Shown: in pieces, positions 36,065 through 48,525 of the stretch
How positions within the stretch are numbered: position 1 is the first letter of the stretch
Layout of the letters: each line of letters starts with the position of its first letter
DNA from: Polynucleobacter sp. MWH-Berg-3C6
GTDB taxonomy: Bacteria; Pseudomonadota; Gammaproteobacteria; Burkholderiales; Burkholderiaceae
Assembly (NCBI RefSeq): GCF_018881855.1
Contig: NZ_JACVPN010000001.1
Span: 62,001-126,000 of the forward strand
Direction of reading: 5' to 3'
DNA: 64,000 nucleotides
The notes under the pieces: generated by a model
The model's database searches: none
The model's input: only the letters and a program-made list of their open reading frames with translations
What the model was told of the DNA's origin: nothing
Made by a program: the position numbers and the translations under genes

Positions 36065-38386
36065 ATGAGCAAAGAAAACAATAAAGAGCAACAAATTGCA
36101 GCCTTAAGAGAGGCTGCTCTCCAGTATCACGAGTTTCCGACCCCGGGCAAGATTGAGATTGCCCCAACTAAGCAATTAACTAATCAGCGCGATTTAGCCC
36201 TTGCTTACACCCCAGGTGTAGCTGCACCCTGTGAAGAGATTGTTAAAGATCCCGCCAATGCTTTCAAATACACCGCGCGCGGAAATTTAGTTGGCGTGAT
36301 TACGAACGGTACCGCTGTTCTGGGTTTAGGAAATATTGGACCATTGGCAAGTAAGCCAGTCATGGAAGGTAAAGCGGTTCTCTTTAAGAAATTTGCTGGC
36401 ATTGACGTGTTTGATATCGAAGTCAATGAAAATGATCCCGATAAGTTGGTTGAAATCATTGCTGCATTAGAGCCAACTTTTGGCGGTATTAACCTGGAAG
36501 ATATCAAAGCGCCAGATTGCTTTGTAGTCGAGCGCAAGTTACAAGCTCGCATGAAGATTCCGGTCTTTCATGATGATCAGCACGGTACTGCGATTGTGGT
36601 TGCAGCGGCCATCCTGAATGGCTTAAAGGTTGTTGGTAAGGATGTGAGTAATGTAAAGCTTGTGACATCTGGTGCAGGCGCAGCTGCCTTGGCCTGCTTA
36701 GATCTCTTGGTTGATCTTGGCATTCCACGTAAAAATATTTGGGTAACCGATTTAGCTGGCGTTGCTTATAAGGGCCGTAAAGAATTAATGGATCCAGAGA
36801 AAGAGCCGTTCTGCCAAGAAACAGAATTACGTACCTTAGATCAAGCAATTGAAGGTGCTGATATTTTCTTAGGCCTTTCTGCTGGCGGTGTATTGAAGCA
36901 AGACATGGTGAAGAAGATGGCGCCGAAGCCATTGGTTTATGCCTTGGCAAACCCAACCCCAGAAATTCTGCCTGAAGAAGTAAAAGCAGTTCGCCCAGAC
37001 GCAGTGATGGCAACGGGTCGTACTGATTACCCAAATCAAGTAAATAACGTTTTGTGCTTCCCATTCATCTTCCGCGGTGCGTTGGACGTGGGCGCCACAA
37101 CAATTACTCGTGGCATGGAAGTCGCAGCGGTAAAGGCTGTAGCAGAGTTGGCACAAGCAGAGCAGAGCGAAGTTGTAGCTTCTGTTTATGGCATCGAGAA
37201 CCTCTCTTTTGGTCCAGAGTATTTAATTCCGAAGCCGTTTGATCCACGTTTGATCACGGTGATTGCTCCCGCAGTAGCAAAGGCTGCTATGGATGACGGC
37301 GTTGCCTTGCGTCCGATTAAAGATTTCGATGCTTACCGCAATCAGCTGCAACAGTTTGTGTACCACTCTGGTACTTTGATGAAGCCGCTCTTTAGTATTG
37401 CGAAGCGAGTAGCCCCAAATCAAAAACGGATTGTGTTTGCTGAGGGTGAAGATGAGCGCGTATTACGTGCAGTCCAAATCATTATTGACGAGCACCTTGC
37501 CACCCCGATTTTGATTGGTCGTCCCGCAGTGATCGAGCACCGCATTGATAAGTTTGGTCTGCGTATGAAGATGGGCGATGACTTTGAAGTTGTTAATCCA
37601 GAAAATGACGCGCGTTTCCGTGATTTCTGGCAAACCTATTTAGATTTGACCGAGCGCAAAGGTGTTACTGAGTCTTTTGCCAAACTGGAGATGCGTCGTC
37701 GCAATACTTTGATTGGCTCAATCATGATCATCAAAGGCATGGCGGATGGCATGATTTGTGGAACGATCGGTAATTCCGCAACACATCTGAAATATGTTGA
37801 TGAGGTAGTAGGTCGTGAGCCTGGCGCAAATGTCTATGGTGCTATGTCTGGATTAATTCTTCCGGGGCGCCAAGTATTTTTGGTAGATACACACATCAAT
37901 ATTGATCCAACTGCTGAAGAGTTGGCAGAATTGACTTTGATGGCTGCCAGTGAAATGCGTAAATTGGGCATTGTGCCAAAAGTAGCATTGCTATCCCACT
38001 CGAACTTTGGTTCCAGTAATGCACCTTCTGCAGTCAAAATGCGTGAAGTGTTGGCATTAATTCAAAAAGCAGCACCTGATTTAGAAGTTGATGGTGAAAT
38101 GCATGGCGATAGCGCTTTAGATGAATCGATTCGCGCTGGTGCCGTGACCTCTTCGCCGCTGAAGGGGGATGCAAATCTTCTCGTTCTGCCAAATATTGAC
38201 GCTGCCAACATTTCTTACAATTTGTTAAAAACGGCTGCGGGTAACGGTATTGCAATCGGTCCATTGTTGCTGGGTGTGGCTAAACCAATCCATATTCTGA
38301 CTCCAGCAGCCACGGTTCGCCGGATCGTCAATGTGACAACTTTGGCAGTAGTAGAGGCTGCTGGCAACGCGAGAGGCATCTCCTAA
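36065..38386 (+). CDS. maeB: NADP-dependent malic enzyme with phosphotransacetylase-like domain
   Basis: 773 residues in two parts. Residues 1-430 are the malic enzyme (oxidative decarboxylation of malate to pyruvate): LAYTPGVAAPCEEI, FHDDQHGTAIVVAAAILNGL, and the GAGAAALACLDLL nucleotide loop. Residues 431-773 are a Pta-like domain, which in MaeB proteins is regulatory (acetyl-CoA binding) rather than catalytic. Full length, single gene. Confidence 0.95.
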   Translation: MSKENNKEQQIAALREAALQYHEFPTPGKIEIAPTKQLTNQRDLALAYTPGVAAPCEEIVKDPANAFKYTARGNLVGVITNGTAVLGLGNIGPLASKPVMEGKAVLFKKFAGIDVFDIEVNENDPDKLVEIIAALEPTFGGINLEDIKAPDCFVVERKLQARMKIPVFHDDQHGTAIVVAAAILNGLKVVGKDVSNVKLVTSGAGAAALACLDLLVDLGIPRKNIWVTDLAGVAYKGRKELMDPEKEPFCQETELRTLDQAIEGADIFLGLSAGGVLKQDMVKKMAPKPLVYALANPTPEILPEEVKAVRPDAVMATGRTDYPNQVNNVLCFPFIFRGALDVGATTITRGMEVAAVKAVAELAQAEQSEVVASVYGIENLSFGPEYLIPKPFDPRLITVIAPAVAKAAMDDGVALRPIKDFDAYRNQLQQFVYHSGTLMKPLFSIAKRVAPNQKRIVFAEGEDERVLRAVQIIIDEHLATPILIGRPAVIEHRIDKFGLRMKMGDDFEVVNPENDARFRDFWQTYLDLTERKGVTESFAKLEMRRRNTLIGSIMIIKGMADGMICGTIGNSATHLKYVDEVVGREPGANVYGAMSGLILPGRQVFLVDTHINIDPTAEELAELTLMAASEMRKLGIVPKVALLSHSNFGSSNAPSAVKMREVLALIQKAAPDLEVDGEMHGDSALDESIRAGAVTSSPLKGDANLLVLPNIDAANISYNLLKTAAGNGIAIGPLLLGVAKPIHILTPAATVRRIVNVTTLAVVEAAGNARGIS

Positions 38387-38396
38387 GCCATTTGGG

Positions 38397-38456
38397 TATA
38401 TGTAAGTTAGTAATAGCTTACATATATTTATCCTATATAAATCAATGGTTTATATA
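38397..38456. repeat. Two AT-rich inverted repeats upstream of the barstar-like gene
   Basis: TATATGTAAG / CTTACATATA (38397-38406 and 38417-38426) is a perfect 10-bp inverted repeat with a 10-base loop. Eight bases later TATATAAA / TTTATATA (38434-38441 and 38449-38456) is a perfect 8-bp one with a 7-base loop. Neither ends in a T tract. They sit between maeB and the barstar-like gene and could be operators or an mRNA end structure. Confidence 0.6.
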
Positions 38457-38514
38457 AAATGCACTGTATTTGGGCTTGATTTGATGGCGTGTTACGGGTA
38501 ACCTAACACCCATC

Positions 38515-39135
38515 ATGAATAATCGCATTGAAAACACCGATTTAGCCAGCTTCGAAGAACATAGCCGCGCTGAAAGTTGGGACAGTAATGATCGACTAGA
38601 AACTGAATCATCCGCTGCCAATGTTTATGCCCAAGGCGGTTTATCTCGTTTACAAACCTATGCAGCAAATCAAGTTTCGGGGAAAAAAGTGACAGCTTCT
38701 TGGCGTGCCGCTTTGGCCGTTCGCGATGCCGGACCGCCGGCAATGTTGCGCAGTGTGCGCACTAATATTGTGCAATCAATTCGTGCTTTTCGTACTCCAG
38801 ATTTACAGGAAGCAGCAACTGAACTCGGTCAACATTTCATCTACGCCAATTGCACAAATGCAATGACCAAGGGTGAGGTTCTCGAAGCAATTGCAATTGC
38901 TTACACCTTTACAAAGCAACAAGCCAAAAACTTTGATCCTTTATTGGATGCATTGACTACAACTACAGATAAAGCAGGTCAACAACCTGGATTTGTCGTT
39001 GTTCTCGAAGGCTTGCCATGCACACAGAAATTTGACAAAGAAGCGCGTGAAACCCTCTTAGATGTTTTCCGTGATGCTGTTGATTTTTGGGCTGAGCGCC
39101 GCACACCATATCGGGTTTTCTATTCTTTTGCTTAA
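38515..39135 (+). CDS. Barstar-family protein with N-terminal extension
   Basis: 206 residues. The C-terminal part (about 106-206) fits barstar, the intracellular RNase inhibitor: a first beta strand (FIYANC), a helix (KGEVLEAIAIAY), the inhibitory loop/helix AKNFDPLLDAL in which D141 and D145 align with barstar D35 and D39, a beta strand FVVVLEGL and a final RVFYSF strand. The first 100 residues have no recognised domain and start with an acidic, low-complexity stretch. No barnase-like RNase is visible next to it. Two inverted repeats lie upstream and a terminator follows. Confidence 0.7.
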   Translation: MNNRIENTDLASFEEHSRAESWDSNDRLETESSAANVYAQGGLSRLQTYAANQVSGKKVTASWRAALAVRDAGPPAMLRSVRTNIVQSIRAFRTPDLQEAATELGQHFIYANCTNAMTKGEVLEAIAIAYTFTKQQAKNFDPLLDALTTTTDKAGQQPGFVVVLEGLPCTQKFDKEARETLLDVFRDAVDFWAERRTPYRVFYSFA

Positions 39136-39159
39136 TCGCTAGCAGACTGCAAACCCACG

Positions 39160-39186
39160 AATCGCCTCTATCTGAGGCGATTTTGC
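39160..39186. terminator. Bidirectional terminator, barstar-like gene / rsmE
   Basis: Perfect 9-bp stem AATCGCCTC-TATCT-GAGGCGATT followed by TT on the plus strand. It includes the rsmE stop codon at 39168-39170, so one arm is coding sequence of rsmE. Confidence 0.75.
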
Positions 39187-39929
39187 ATTTCAGGGTTCCA
39201 GATACTGTGGACGGTTGTAATAGCAACGATTCCCGCAGTTTCTGTTCTGAGTACACGCTCTCCAAGCGAAACAATTTGATAGCCCGCAGCTTGAGCTTGA
39301 GCCTCTTCTTCTGGTGAGTGACCACCTTCTGGTCCGATCATCAGAACAATATCTTGAGGAGTATTTTCTATGAGAACGGAATACATACTTTTCGTGGCAT
39401 CAGGACTTAAGAGTAGCTTTAATGCCGGTGTTGAATTCGACTTTAAATAGGCATCAAAAGTTTGAATAGGTTCTATTGAGGCAAATACTGTTCGATCGCA
39501 TTGTTCGCAGGCTGCCTGAACAATTCCCTCCCAATGGCTAAGACGTTTTTGGGCGCGCTCCTGATCGCTTGAGCGGGTGAGTTTTAAGATGGAGCGCTCA
39601 CACTGCATGGGGGCAATAACTTGGGCTCCAGTTTCAACGGCTTTCTCGACAATCCAGTCCATTTTGTCGCCGCCAGCCAAGCCTTGGGCCAATGTAATGG
39701 AGTAAGGGGTCTCGCGGTGGGTGTCATTGCGGATATCGCTGAGTTGAACTTGACCTGTTTTTCCGGTTAAAGACAGCAGTTCGGCCTGGGCTACCTGCCC
39801 CTTACCATCAAATACGGGAAAGGATTCCCCGCTCTGGATACGCCGAACTCGTAAGTGATGGGCGACCTCAGCGGTGAGGGTAGTTGGCTTTTGGGATTCC
39901 CATGGCCCGGGAAGATAAAATTGAGGCAT
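39168..39929 (-). CDS. rsmE: 16S rRNA (uracil-1498-N3)-methyltransferase
   Basis: 253 residues, a SPOUT methyltransferase. The N-terminal PUA-like part ([19 protein letters not shown]) binds RNA; the C-terminal trefoil knot has [32 protein letters not shown] and the usual ends. It diverges from tkt with 44 bases between the starts. Confidence 0.93.
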   Translation of the reverse strand: MPQFYLPGPWESQKPTTLTAEVAHHLRVRRIQSGESFPVFDGKGQVAQAELLSLTGKTGQVQLSDIRNDTHRETPYSITLAQGLAGGDKMDWIVEKAVETGAQVIAPMQCERSILKLTRSSDQERAQKRLSHWEGIVQAACEQCDRTVFASIEPIQTFDAYLKSNSTPALKLLLSPDATKSMYSVLIENTPQDIVLMIGPEGGHSPEEEAQAQAAGYQIVSLGERVLRTETAGIVAITTVHSIWNPEMQNRLR

Positions 39930-39973
39930 TACTGAAATATAGCCAATTTATTTTCCTCGAGAGCACTTTTACG

Positions 39974-41968
39974 ATGTCAAACCTTCAAATTCGCATGGCT
40001 AATGCCATACGTGCTTTATCCATGGATGCTGTTCAACAGGCAAATTCCGGTCACCCTGGTATGCCAATGGGAATGGCTGATATTGCTGTTGGGCTTTGGA
40101 ATGAACATCTAAAACACAATCCAACTGATCCCCATTGGATTGATCGTGATCGTTTTGTTTTGTCCAATGGTCATGGCTCGATGTTGCTGTATTCCTTATT
40201 GCATCTTTCCGGATATGACTTACCGATTGAAGAGTTAAAAAATTTCCGTCAATTGCACAGTAAAACCCCAGGCCATCCTGAGTATGGAATTACACCTGGC
40301 GTTGAAACAACTACTGGTCCACTTGGTCAAGGTATTTCCAATGCAGTAGGTATGGCGCTTGCTGAAAAATTATTAGCAGAAGAATTTAATCGTCCCGGTC
40401 TCAATATCATTGACCACTACACCTATGTATTTTTAGGTGATGGTTGTTTGATGGAAGGTATTAGCCATGAAGTGTGTTCTTTGGCTGGCACATTAAAACT
40501 GAATAAGTTGATTGCACTTTGGGATGACAACGGTATCTCAATTGATGGCAAGGTAGTTTCTTGGTTTAACGAAGATACGCCTAAGCGTTTTGAGGCTTAC
40601 AACTGGAATGTCATTCGCAATGTTGATGGCCATGATGCGGAAGCAGTTTCTGCTGCAATTACGAAGGCTAAAAAGAGCGACAAGCCAACACTCATTTGCT
40701 GTAAGACGGCCATTGGCCAAGGCTCGCCGAATATGGCTGGTAGCGATAAGGTGCATGGTTCGCCATTGGGCGCAACAGAAATTGCTGCAACTCGTGTTGC
40801 ATTGAATTGGCCATATGCACCGTTTGAAGTTCCAAAGGATATTTATGCTGCATGGGATTTCAAAAAGCGTGGCCAAGCTGCTGAGCATGAGTGGAATAAA
40901 GATTTTCAGAAATACAAAACTAAATTCCCAGAACTTGCCTCTGAGTTACAACGTCGTATGCAAGGGGATTTGTCAAAAGACTTTTCAGCCACGCTGAATG
41001 CGTACTTAAAGACTTGCCAATCTAAAGCGGAAACGATTGCTACTCGTAAGGCTAGTCAAAATGCGATTGAAGCATTAGCACCAGCTTTACCAGAATTCAT
41101 GGGAGGCTCTGCTGATTTAACGGGATCAAACCTGACCAATTGGTCTTCCTGTAAGCCAGTGCGTGGTGACCAATGGGGTAACCACATAAATTATGGTGTA
41201 CGCGAATTTGGTATGAGCGCCATCATGAATGGTATTGCTCTACATGGTGGCTACATTCCATTTGGGGGCACCTTCTTAACTTTCTCAGATTACAGCCGCA
41301 ATGCTTTACGGATGGCTGCACTGATGAAGTTACGGAGTATCTTTGTTTTCACCCATGACTCTATTGGTCTTGGAGAGGATGGCCCAACCCATCAATCTGT
41401 GGAGCATGTTTCTAGCTTGCGATTAATCCCGAACCTGATGGTTTGGCGCCCTTGTGACACCACGGAGAGCGCGGTAGCTTGGGGTTCTGCTATCGAGCGT
41501 AAGAATGGCCCTAGCGCCTTGATTTTCAGCCGTCAGAACTGCCCATTTGTTTCTCGCAATAGCCAGCAAATGAAAGACATTGCACGTGGCGGCTATGTCT
41601 TACGCGATCCACAATCTGGAAAGATTGATGCAGTCATCATTGCTACCGGCTCTGAAATCGCACTCGCTTTGCAAACAGCAGAGCGCTTACAAAAAGATGG
41701 GCTTGGTATTCGCGTGGTTTCTATGCCATCAACTACGGCTTTTGATCAGCAAGATGCTGCATATAAAGCGAAGGTATTGCCCGCTAAGATTCCACGTATT
41801 GCTGTTGAGGCAGGCGTGACAGACTTCTGGTGGAAGTATGGATGTGCAGCAGTGCATGGCGTAGATACTTTCGGTGAGTCTGCACCTGCAGGTCAGTTAT
41901 ATGAATATTTTGGTTTGACAGTGGATCACATTGCCAAGACTGTTAAGCAATGCATCTCGAAGAAGTAA
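39974..41968 (+). CDS. tkt: Transketolase
   Basis: 664 residues. It transfers C2 units in the pentose phosphate pathway using TPP. The start [20 protein letters not shown] is canonical; the frame is open 30 codons further upstream, but that would overlap rsmE. Catalytic and cofactor parts: [26 protein letters not shown], and the TPP-binding GDGCLMEG near 155. The C-terminal domains are complete ([15 protein letters not shown] block, [14 protein letters not shown]). gap follows after 39 bases, a typical Burkholderiales pair. Confidence 0.95.
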   Translation: MSNLQIRMANAIRALSMDAVQQANSGHPGMPMGMADIAVGLWNEHLKHNPTDPHWIDRDRFVLSNGHGSMLLYSLLHLSGYDLPIEELKNFRQLHSKTPGHPEYGITPGVETTTGPLGQGISNAVGMALAEKLLAEEFNRPGLNIIDHYTYVFLGDGCLMEGISHEVCSLAGTLKLNKLIALWDDNGISIDGKVVSWFNEDTPKRFEAYNWNVIRNVDGHDAEAVSAAITKAKKSDKPTLICCKTAIGQGSPNMAGSDKVHGSPLGATEIAATRVALNWPYAPFEVPKDIYAAWDFKKRGQAAEHEWNKDFQKYKTKFPELASELQRRMQGDLSKDFSATLNAYLKTCQSKAETIATRKASQNAIEALAPALPEFMGGSADLTGSNLTNWSSCKPVRGDQWGNHINYGVREFGMSAIMNGIALHGGYIPFGGTFLTFSDYSRNALRMAALMKLRSIFVFTHDSIGLGEDGPTHQSVEHVSSLRLIPNLMVWRPCDTTESAVAWGSAIERKNGPSALIFSRQNCPFVSRNSQQMKDIARGGYVLRDPQSGKIDAVIIATGSEIALALQTAERLQKDGLGIRVVSMPSTTAFDQQDAAYKAKVLPAKIPRIAVEAGVTDFWWKYGCAAVHGVDTFGESAPAGQLYEYFGLTVDHIAKTVKQCISKK

Positions 41969-42007
41969 ATCGAAATAAATAAATTCAATATTAGCAAGGG
42001 GAAATAA

Positions 42008-43036
42008 ATGACAATTCGTGTCGCAATTAATGGTTATGGTCGTATCGGACGCATGGTATTGCGGGCCTTGTACGAAGATCAGATCAATGGCAAGCCACGT
42101 CGTGATATTCAGATTGTTGCGATCAACGCAATGGGTGACATCGCCATCAATGCCCACCTTACCCAGTACGACTCTGCGCACGGTCGCTTCCCTGCAGAGG
42201 TTAGCGTAGACGGTGATTACATGGTGGTGAATGGCGATCGCATCAAAATGTTTTGCACTCGTAATCCAGCCGAAACACCCTGGGGCGAGTTAGGCGTAGA
42301 TTTGGTTTTGGAGTGCACCGGTAAATTTACCTCCAAAGAAAAAGCCATGATTCATATTCAGCAGGGCGCGAAGAAAGTATTAATTTCTGCTCCTGGTGAA
42401 AAAGATGTGGATGCAACCATTGTTTATGGCGTGAATCAAAATGTATTAAAGCCAAATGATGTAGTGGTATCGAACGCAAGCTGTACAACCAACTGCCTCG
42501 CGCCTTTGGTCAAACCATTGTTAGAAAAAATTGGCATTGAATCTGGTTTGATGACAACTATTCATGCCTTTACAAATGATCAAGTATTAACTGATGTGTA
42601 TCACAAGGATATGCGCCGGGCACGCTCTGCTGTCACTAGCATGATCCCAACGAAGACTGGCGCTGCTAAAGCGGTTGGTTTGGTGTTGCCAGCATTAGCC
42701 GGTCGTTTTGATGGTTTTGCGATGCGCGTGCCAGTAATTAACGTATCCGTTGTTGACTTAACGTTTGCGGCAAGTCGTGCTACCAGCGTGGATGAAGTAA
42801 ATGCCATTCTGAAGACTGCTAGTGAGGGTGAGCTCAAGGGTATTTTGGGCTTTAATACCTTGCCCCTGGTTTCCATCGACTTTAACCATGACCCGCGCCC
42901 AAGTATTTATGACGCATCCCAGACCCGCGTTTCTGCGGACGGAAAGTTGGTGAAAGTATTGGCTTGGTATGACAACGAATGGGGTTATTCAGTGCAGATG
43001 CTCAATGCAGCTGAAGCATTAATGGCTGTAAAGTAA
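42008..43036 (+). CDS. gap: Glyceraldehyde-3-phosphate dehydrogenase, type I
   Basis: 342 residues. Rossmann start [13 protein letters not shown]; catalytic C159 in SNASCTTNC and H186; SDEC-like C-terminus [11 protein letters not shown]. Unlike typical NAD enzymes, the aspartate at the end of the second strand (AIND) is replaced by alanine (A41 in AINAMGD), and the Leu-Pro pair that packs against NAD ribose is replaced by V197-Y198. Both changes point to NADP or dual cofactor use. A terminator follows. Confidence 0.94.
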   Translation: MTIRVAINGYGRIGRMVLRALYEDQINGKPRRDIQIVAINAMGDIAINAHLTQYDSAHGRFPAEVSVDGDYMVVNGDRIKMFCTRNPAETPWGELGVDLVLECTGKFTSKEKAMIHIQQGAKKVLISAPGEKDVDATIVYGVNQNVLKPNDVVVSNASCTTNCLAPLVKPLLEKIGIESGLMTTIHAFTNDQVLTDVYHKDMRRARSAVTSMIPTKTGAAKAVGLVLPALAGRFDGFAMRVPVINVSVVDLTFAASRATSVDEVNAILKTASEGELKGILGFNTLPLVSIDFNHDPRPSIYDASQTRVSADGKLVKVLAWYDNEWGYSVQMLNAAEALMAVK

Positions 43037-43077
43037 TTAAAAGTGCCTAAAATTCAGTAAAAGTAGCTAAAAAGCAG

Positions 43078-43105
43078 AAAAGACCTCAATTTGAGGTCTT
43101 TTTTC
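43078..43105. terminator. Intrinsic terminator between gap and fur
   Basis: Stem AAAGACCTCAA / TTGAGGTCTTT with almost no loop, followed by a T tract and preceded by As; it can act on both the gap and fur transcripts. Confidence 0.85.
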
Positions 43106-43138
43106 ATTTCCTGGCTACTGAAAAGCCTTAAAAATCAT

Positions 43139-43594
43139 CTATTTTTGCTTATTTCGGCAGTTTTTCTTCTGGCAGTGACCGTACATTGCTAAAGAGTGTT
43201 CCTGGAGCTTAAACCCGAGGTTTTTGGCGATATCTCGCTGTCTTTTCTCGATTGCCTCATCAACAAACTCCTCCACATGGCCGCAATCAAGGCAAACCAG
43301 ATGGTCGTGGTGTTGGCCTTCATTGAGCTCATAGATTGCCCTGCTATCACCCTTGCTGGACTCAAAATGGCTGCGCAGCAGCAAACCCGCCTGTTCAAAT
43401 TGGGTGAGGACGCGATAGACCGTGGCTAGACCAATTTCTTGATCCTCTTTTGCCAAGGCCATAAAGACGTCTTCGGCGCTAAAGTGGGTGCCGCCATTTT
43501 GATGAAAAAAATCCAGAATTTTCATGCGTGGACCAGTGGCCTTTAGGCCAATGTCGCGCAAATCTGCAGGAGTAGGGTTTTGGTTCGTATTCAT
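43139..43594 (-). CDS. fur: Ferric uptake regulator Fur
   Basis: 151 residues from the start at 43594 (MNTNQNPTPADLRDIGLK); the frame continues 15 codons upstream, but that stretch overlaps the bamE start and is not family-like. DNA-binding helix TGPRMKILDFFHQ through IGLATVYRVLTQFE; metal sites EGQHHDHLVCLDCGHVEEF with H-x-H and C-x2-C, and a C-terminal CQKKNC. A global iron-dependent repressor. Divergent from bamE with 43 bases between, as in most beta-proteobacteria. Confidence 0.95.
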   Translation of the reverse strand: MNTNQNPTPADLRDIGLKATGPRMKILDFFHQNGGTHFSAEDVFMALAKEDQEIGLATVYRVLTQFEQAGLLLRSHFESSKGDSRAIYELNEGQHHDHLVCLDCGHVEEFVDEAIEKRQRDIAKNLGFKLQEHSLAMYGHCQKKNCRNKQK

Positions 43595-43637
43595 GGCTTT
43601 GGGAGCTAAAATCAATGTCTTAATGATACGGCCAGCC

Positions 43638-44372
43638 ATGCAAAATTGCCTCGAACTTTTTAGTCGTTTTTTGAACCCTCTTTTTTCGGGGGTTTATAGC
43701 TTTAACCGCCTAGGGCTTGCCGCTTTTGCTGTGACCGCTTTTTTGGGGCTGAGCGCATGTACCTCAGCTGTAGATAATACCCAGCGCGCCTGGATGAACA
43801 AAGTGTTCAGACCTTATGTTCCAGATGTTGTTCAGGGCAACTTTATTTCCAGCGAGCAATACTCAAAGTTGCAATTGGGGATGAGCCGCGAGCAGATTCG
43901 TCAAATCTTAGGCACACCCTTATTAGCCAGCTATTTCCATGCGAATCGCTGGGATTATGTTTTTGAATTTAAACGTTCTGGACAGCGTATTGCTAAAGAA
44001 CGTCATGTCACTGTATTTTTTGATGGTGACAAAGTAGTCAAATTTGAAGGCGATGCACTGCCAACAGAAATCGAGTTGGTTGCTGAGATCGATAACTACG
44101 CCAAAACAAAACGTTCTTTCTGGGATGTTATGACGGGCTCTAATAAGCCGCCAGTAACACCCCCATTACAACAACCAGAGTTGCTGGTAGCAAGCCCAAC
44201 AGATAATTTGCCAAAGGGCGCAGCTGTGCCAGCAGCCCCTGCTGCAAATCAAGGTGCATTTTGGGATTTATTCGGTTCCTCAAAGTCATCGGATGGCCAA
44301 GCTGTATCGCAACCTGAAACTTTAGGGCCTGGCACCATGAATGTTCCGCCTGCCACTGAGGCAAAGAAGTAA
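43638..44372 (+). CDS. bamE: Outer membrane assembly lipoprotein BamE
   Basis: 244 residues. A signal peptide with a long n-region ends at lipobox LSAC, Cys41. The BamE/SmpA core follows (about 70-160: GNFISSEQYSKLQLGMSREQ, ILGTPLLASYFHANRWDYVF, HVTVFFDGDKVVKFEGD). A C-terminal extension of about 85 residues rich in P, S and A has no known domain and is longer than in E. coli (113 residues in total there). The start chosen is ATG 43638; the open frame extends upstream into the fur region. Confidence 0.92.
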   Translation: MQNCLELFSRFLNPLFSGVYSFNRLGLAAFAVTAFLGLSACTSAVDNTQRAWMNKVFRPYVPDVVQGNFISSEQYSKLQLGMSREQIRQILGTPLLASYFHANRWDYVFEFKRSGQRIAKERHVTVFFDGDKVVKFEGDALPTEIELVAEIDNYAKTKRSFWDVMTGSNKPPVTPPLQQPELLVASPTDNLPKGAAVPAAPAANQGAFWDLFGSSKSSDGQAVSQPETLGPGTMNVPPATEAKK

Positions 44373-44437
44373 GAATTATTGTTGCATTGGTACCCAAGTC
44401 AAACTGTACTTACCTTTAATTTGAAGTGATGAAATAA

Positions 44438-45241
44438 ATGATGAAGATCGCAATTGCTGGAGCAACTGGTCGCATGGGCAAGATGTTGATTGAGGCCGTG
44501 CTCAATACCTCTGATGCCCAATTGGTTGGCGCACTTGAGCACACGTCTTCCCCTCAGTTGGGCGAGGATGCTGGCGCATTCTTGGGTAAAAAAACTGGCG
44601 TCATGATTTCGGCTGACGTAGGCCAGGTTTTAGCGGGTGCTGAATTTTTAATTGACTTCACTAGGCCTGAAGGCACGATGGCCCATTTAGCGGTTGCAGA
44701 AAAAACGGGCACCAAAATGATTATTGGTACAACGGGTTTGAGTGCCGAGCAAATTGCTAGCCTCAAAAAGGCATCTACCAAGTTGGCGATTGTGTTTGCT
44801 CCTAATATGAGTGTTGGCGTGAATGCCACATTCAAGTTACTTGAGATTGCCGCGAAGATGCTCAATCAAGGTTATGACATTGAAATTATTGAAGCTCACC
44901 ATCGCCATAAAGTAGATGCGCCTTCAGGAACTGCATTGAAGATGGGCGAGGTTATTGCTCAGGCTTTAGGTGAAAAGTTAAACGATGTCGCTGTGTATGC
45001 CCGTGAAGGTCATACTGGTGAGCGTAAGGAAGGTTCGATTGGATTTGCAACGATTCGTGGTGGCGATATTGTTGGTGATCACACCGTTTTGTTTGCAGGT
45101 GATGGCGAGCGTATTGAAATTAGCCACAAGTCCTCTAGCCGCCAATCCTATGCACAAGGTTCCTTGCGTGCCGCACGCTTCTTGCAAAGCCAAAATTCTG
45201 GCTTGTATGACATGCAAGACGTTTTAGGTTTACGTAAATAG
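44438..45241 (+). CDS. dapB: 4-Hydroxy-tetrahydrodipicolinate reductase
   Basis: 267 residues. A step in lysine and meso-diaminopimelate synthesis. Nucleotide loop [10 protein letters not shown] near 8-17; catalytic [20 protein letters not shown] near 152-171; [12 protein letters not shown]. It begins with two ATGs at 44438 and 44441. Lies in the fur|bamE-dapB-leuS block characteristic of beta-proteobacteria. Confidence 0.96.
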   Translation: MMKIAIAGATGRMGKMLIEAVLNTSDAQLVGALEHTSSPQLGEDAGAFLGKKTGVMISADVGQVLAGAEFLIDFTRPEGTMAHLAVAEKTGTKMIIGTTGLSAEQIASLKKASTKLAIVFAPNMSVGVNATFKLLEIAAKMLNQGYDIEIIEAHHRHKVDAPSGTALKMGEVIAQALGEKLNDVAVYAREGHTGERKEGSIGFATIRGGDIVGDHTVLFAGDGERIEISHKSSSRQSYAQGSLRAARFLQSQNSGLYDMQDVLGLRK

Positions 45242-45290
45242 CATCCAGCATTAACTAATGACCAAAAATAGAAGAAAAGAGTTGTCTTGA

Positions 45291-47963
<2,673 letters not shown>

Positions 47964-47978
47964 CTAGAAAATAACTAC

Positions 47979-48506
47979 ATGAGCGCAAATCAGATTCGAC
48001 GTGCATTAATTGGCTTAGTTGTTACGGCACCTTTGGGTGGATTGATAGCTTGCGGTTATCGCATGCGCGGAATGGTTGACGTACCCTTTAAAGCAATCGC
48101 GATTACCGGCAATCCTTCGCCTCCATTGCGAGCTGATTTACAAACTGCCATTTTGACTGGTACTGATGTCAAGGTTGCGATTAATCCTAAAGATGCGGAT
48201 TTAATTTTAGAAGTTGGCAATGAGCTTAATGGCCGAGAAATTTTGGCCTATAACTCCAATGGCCAGATCTCTGCATATCGCTTAAATATTCGCGTTACCT
48301 TTAGAGCCTATGATATTACCGGTGGAGATGTTGTTCCTGAAAGTGAGATCTATATGACTAGGGATATGGACTTCTCGAATACCACTGTTTTGGCAACGGA
48401 TGTTCAGCAGCAGCAGTTCTTGACATTGATGCGCAAAGATCTGGCTGTGCAGATTTTGCGTCGTATTGCAGCTGCAGCTAAAAATCCACAAGCAAGATCT
48501 TTCTAA
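47979..48506 (+). CDS. lptE: LPS-assembly lipoprotein LptE
   Basis: 175 residues. Signal peptide with lipobox LIAC (Cys25), followed by GYRMRG, the typical LptE start of the mature protein. It plugs the LptD barrel and helps insert lipopolysaccharide into the outer leaflet. Sequence conservation is low across the family, but the position between leuS and holA is diagnostic. Confidence 0.92.
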   Translation: MSANQIRRALIGLVVTAPLGGLIACGYRMRGMVDVPFKAIAITGNPSPPLRADLQTAILTGTDVKVAINPKDADLILEVGNELNGREILAYNSNGQISAYRLNIRVTFRAYDITGGDVVPESEIYMTRDMDFSNTTVLATDVQQQQFLTLMRKDLAVQILRRIAAAAKNPQARSF

Positions 48507-48525
48507 AGACAGATAGAGACCTGCC

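Noticed and set aside
36504..37064. Long minus-strand frame (186 codons) opposite maeB
   Set aside because: Composition is rich in Leu, Gln, Arg and Ser as expected for an antisense shadow of a conserved gene; no start signal.
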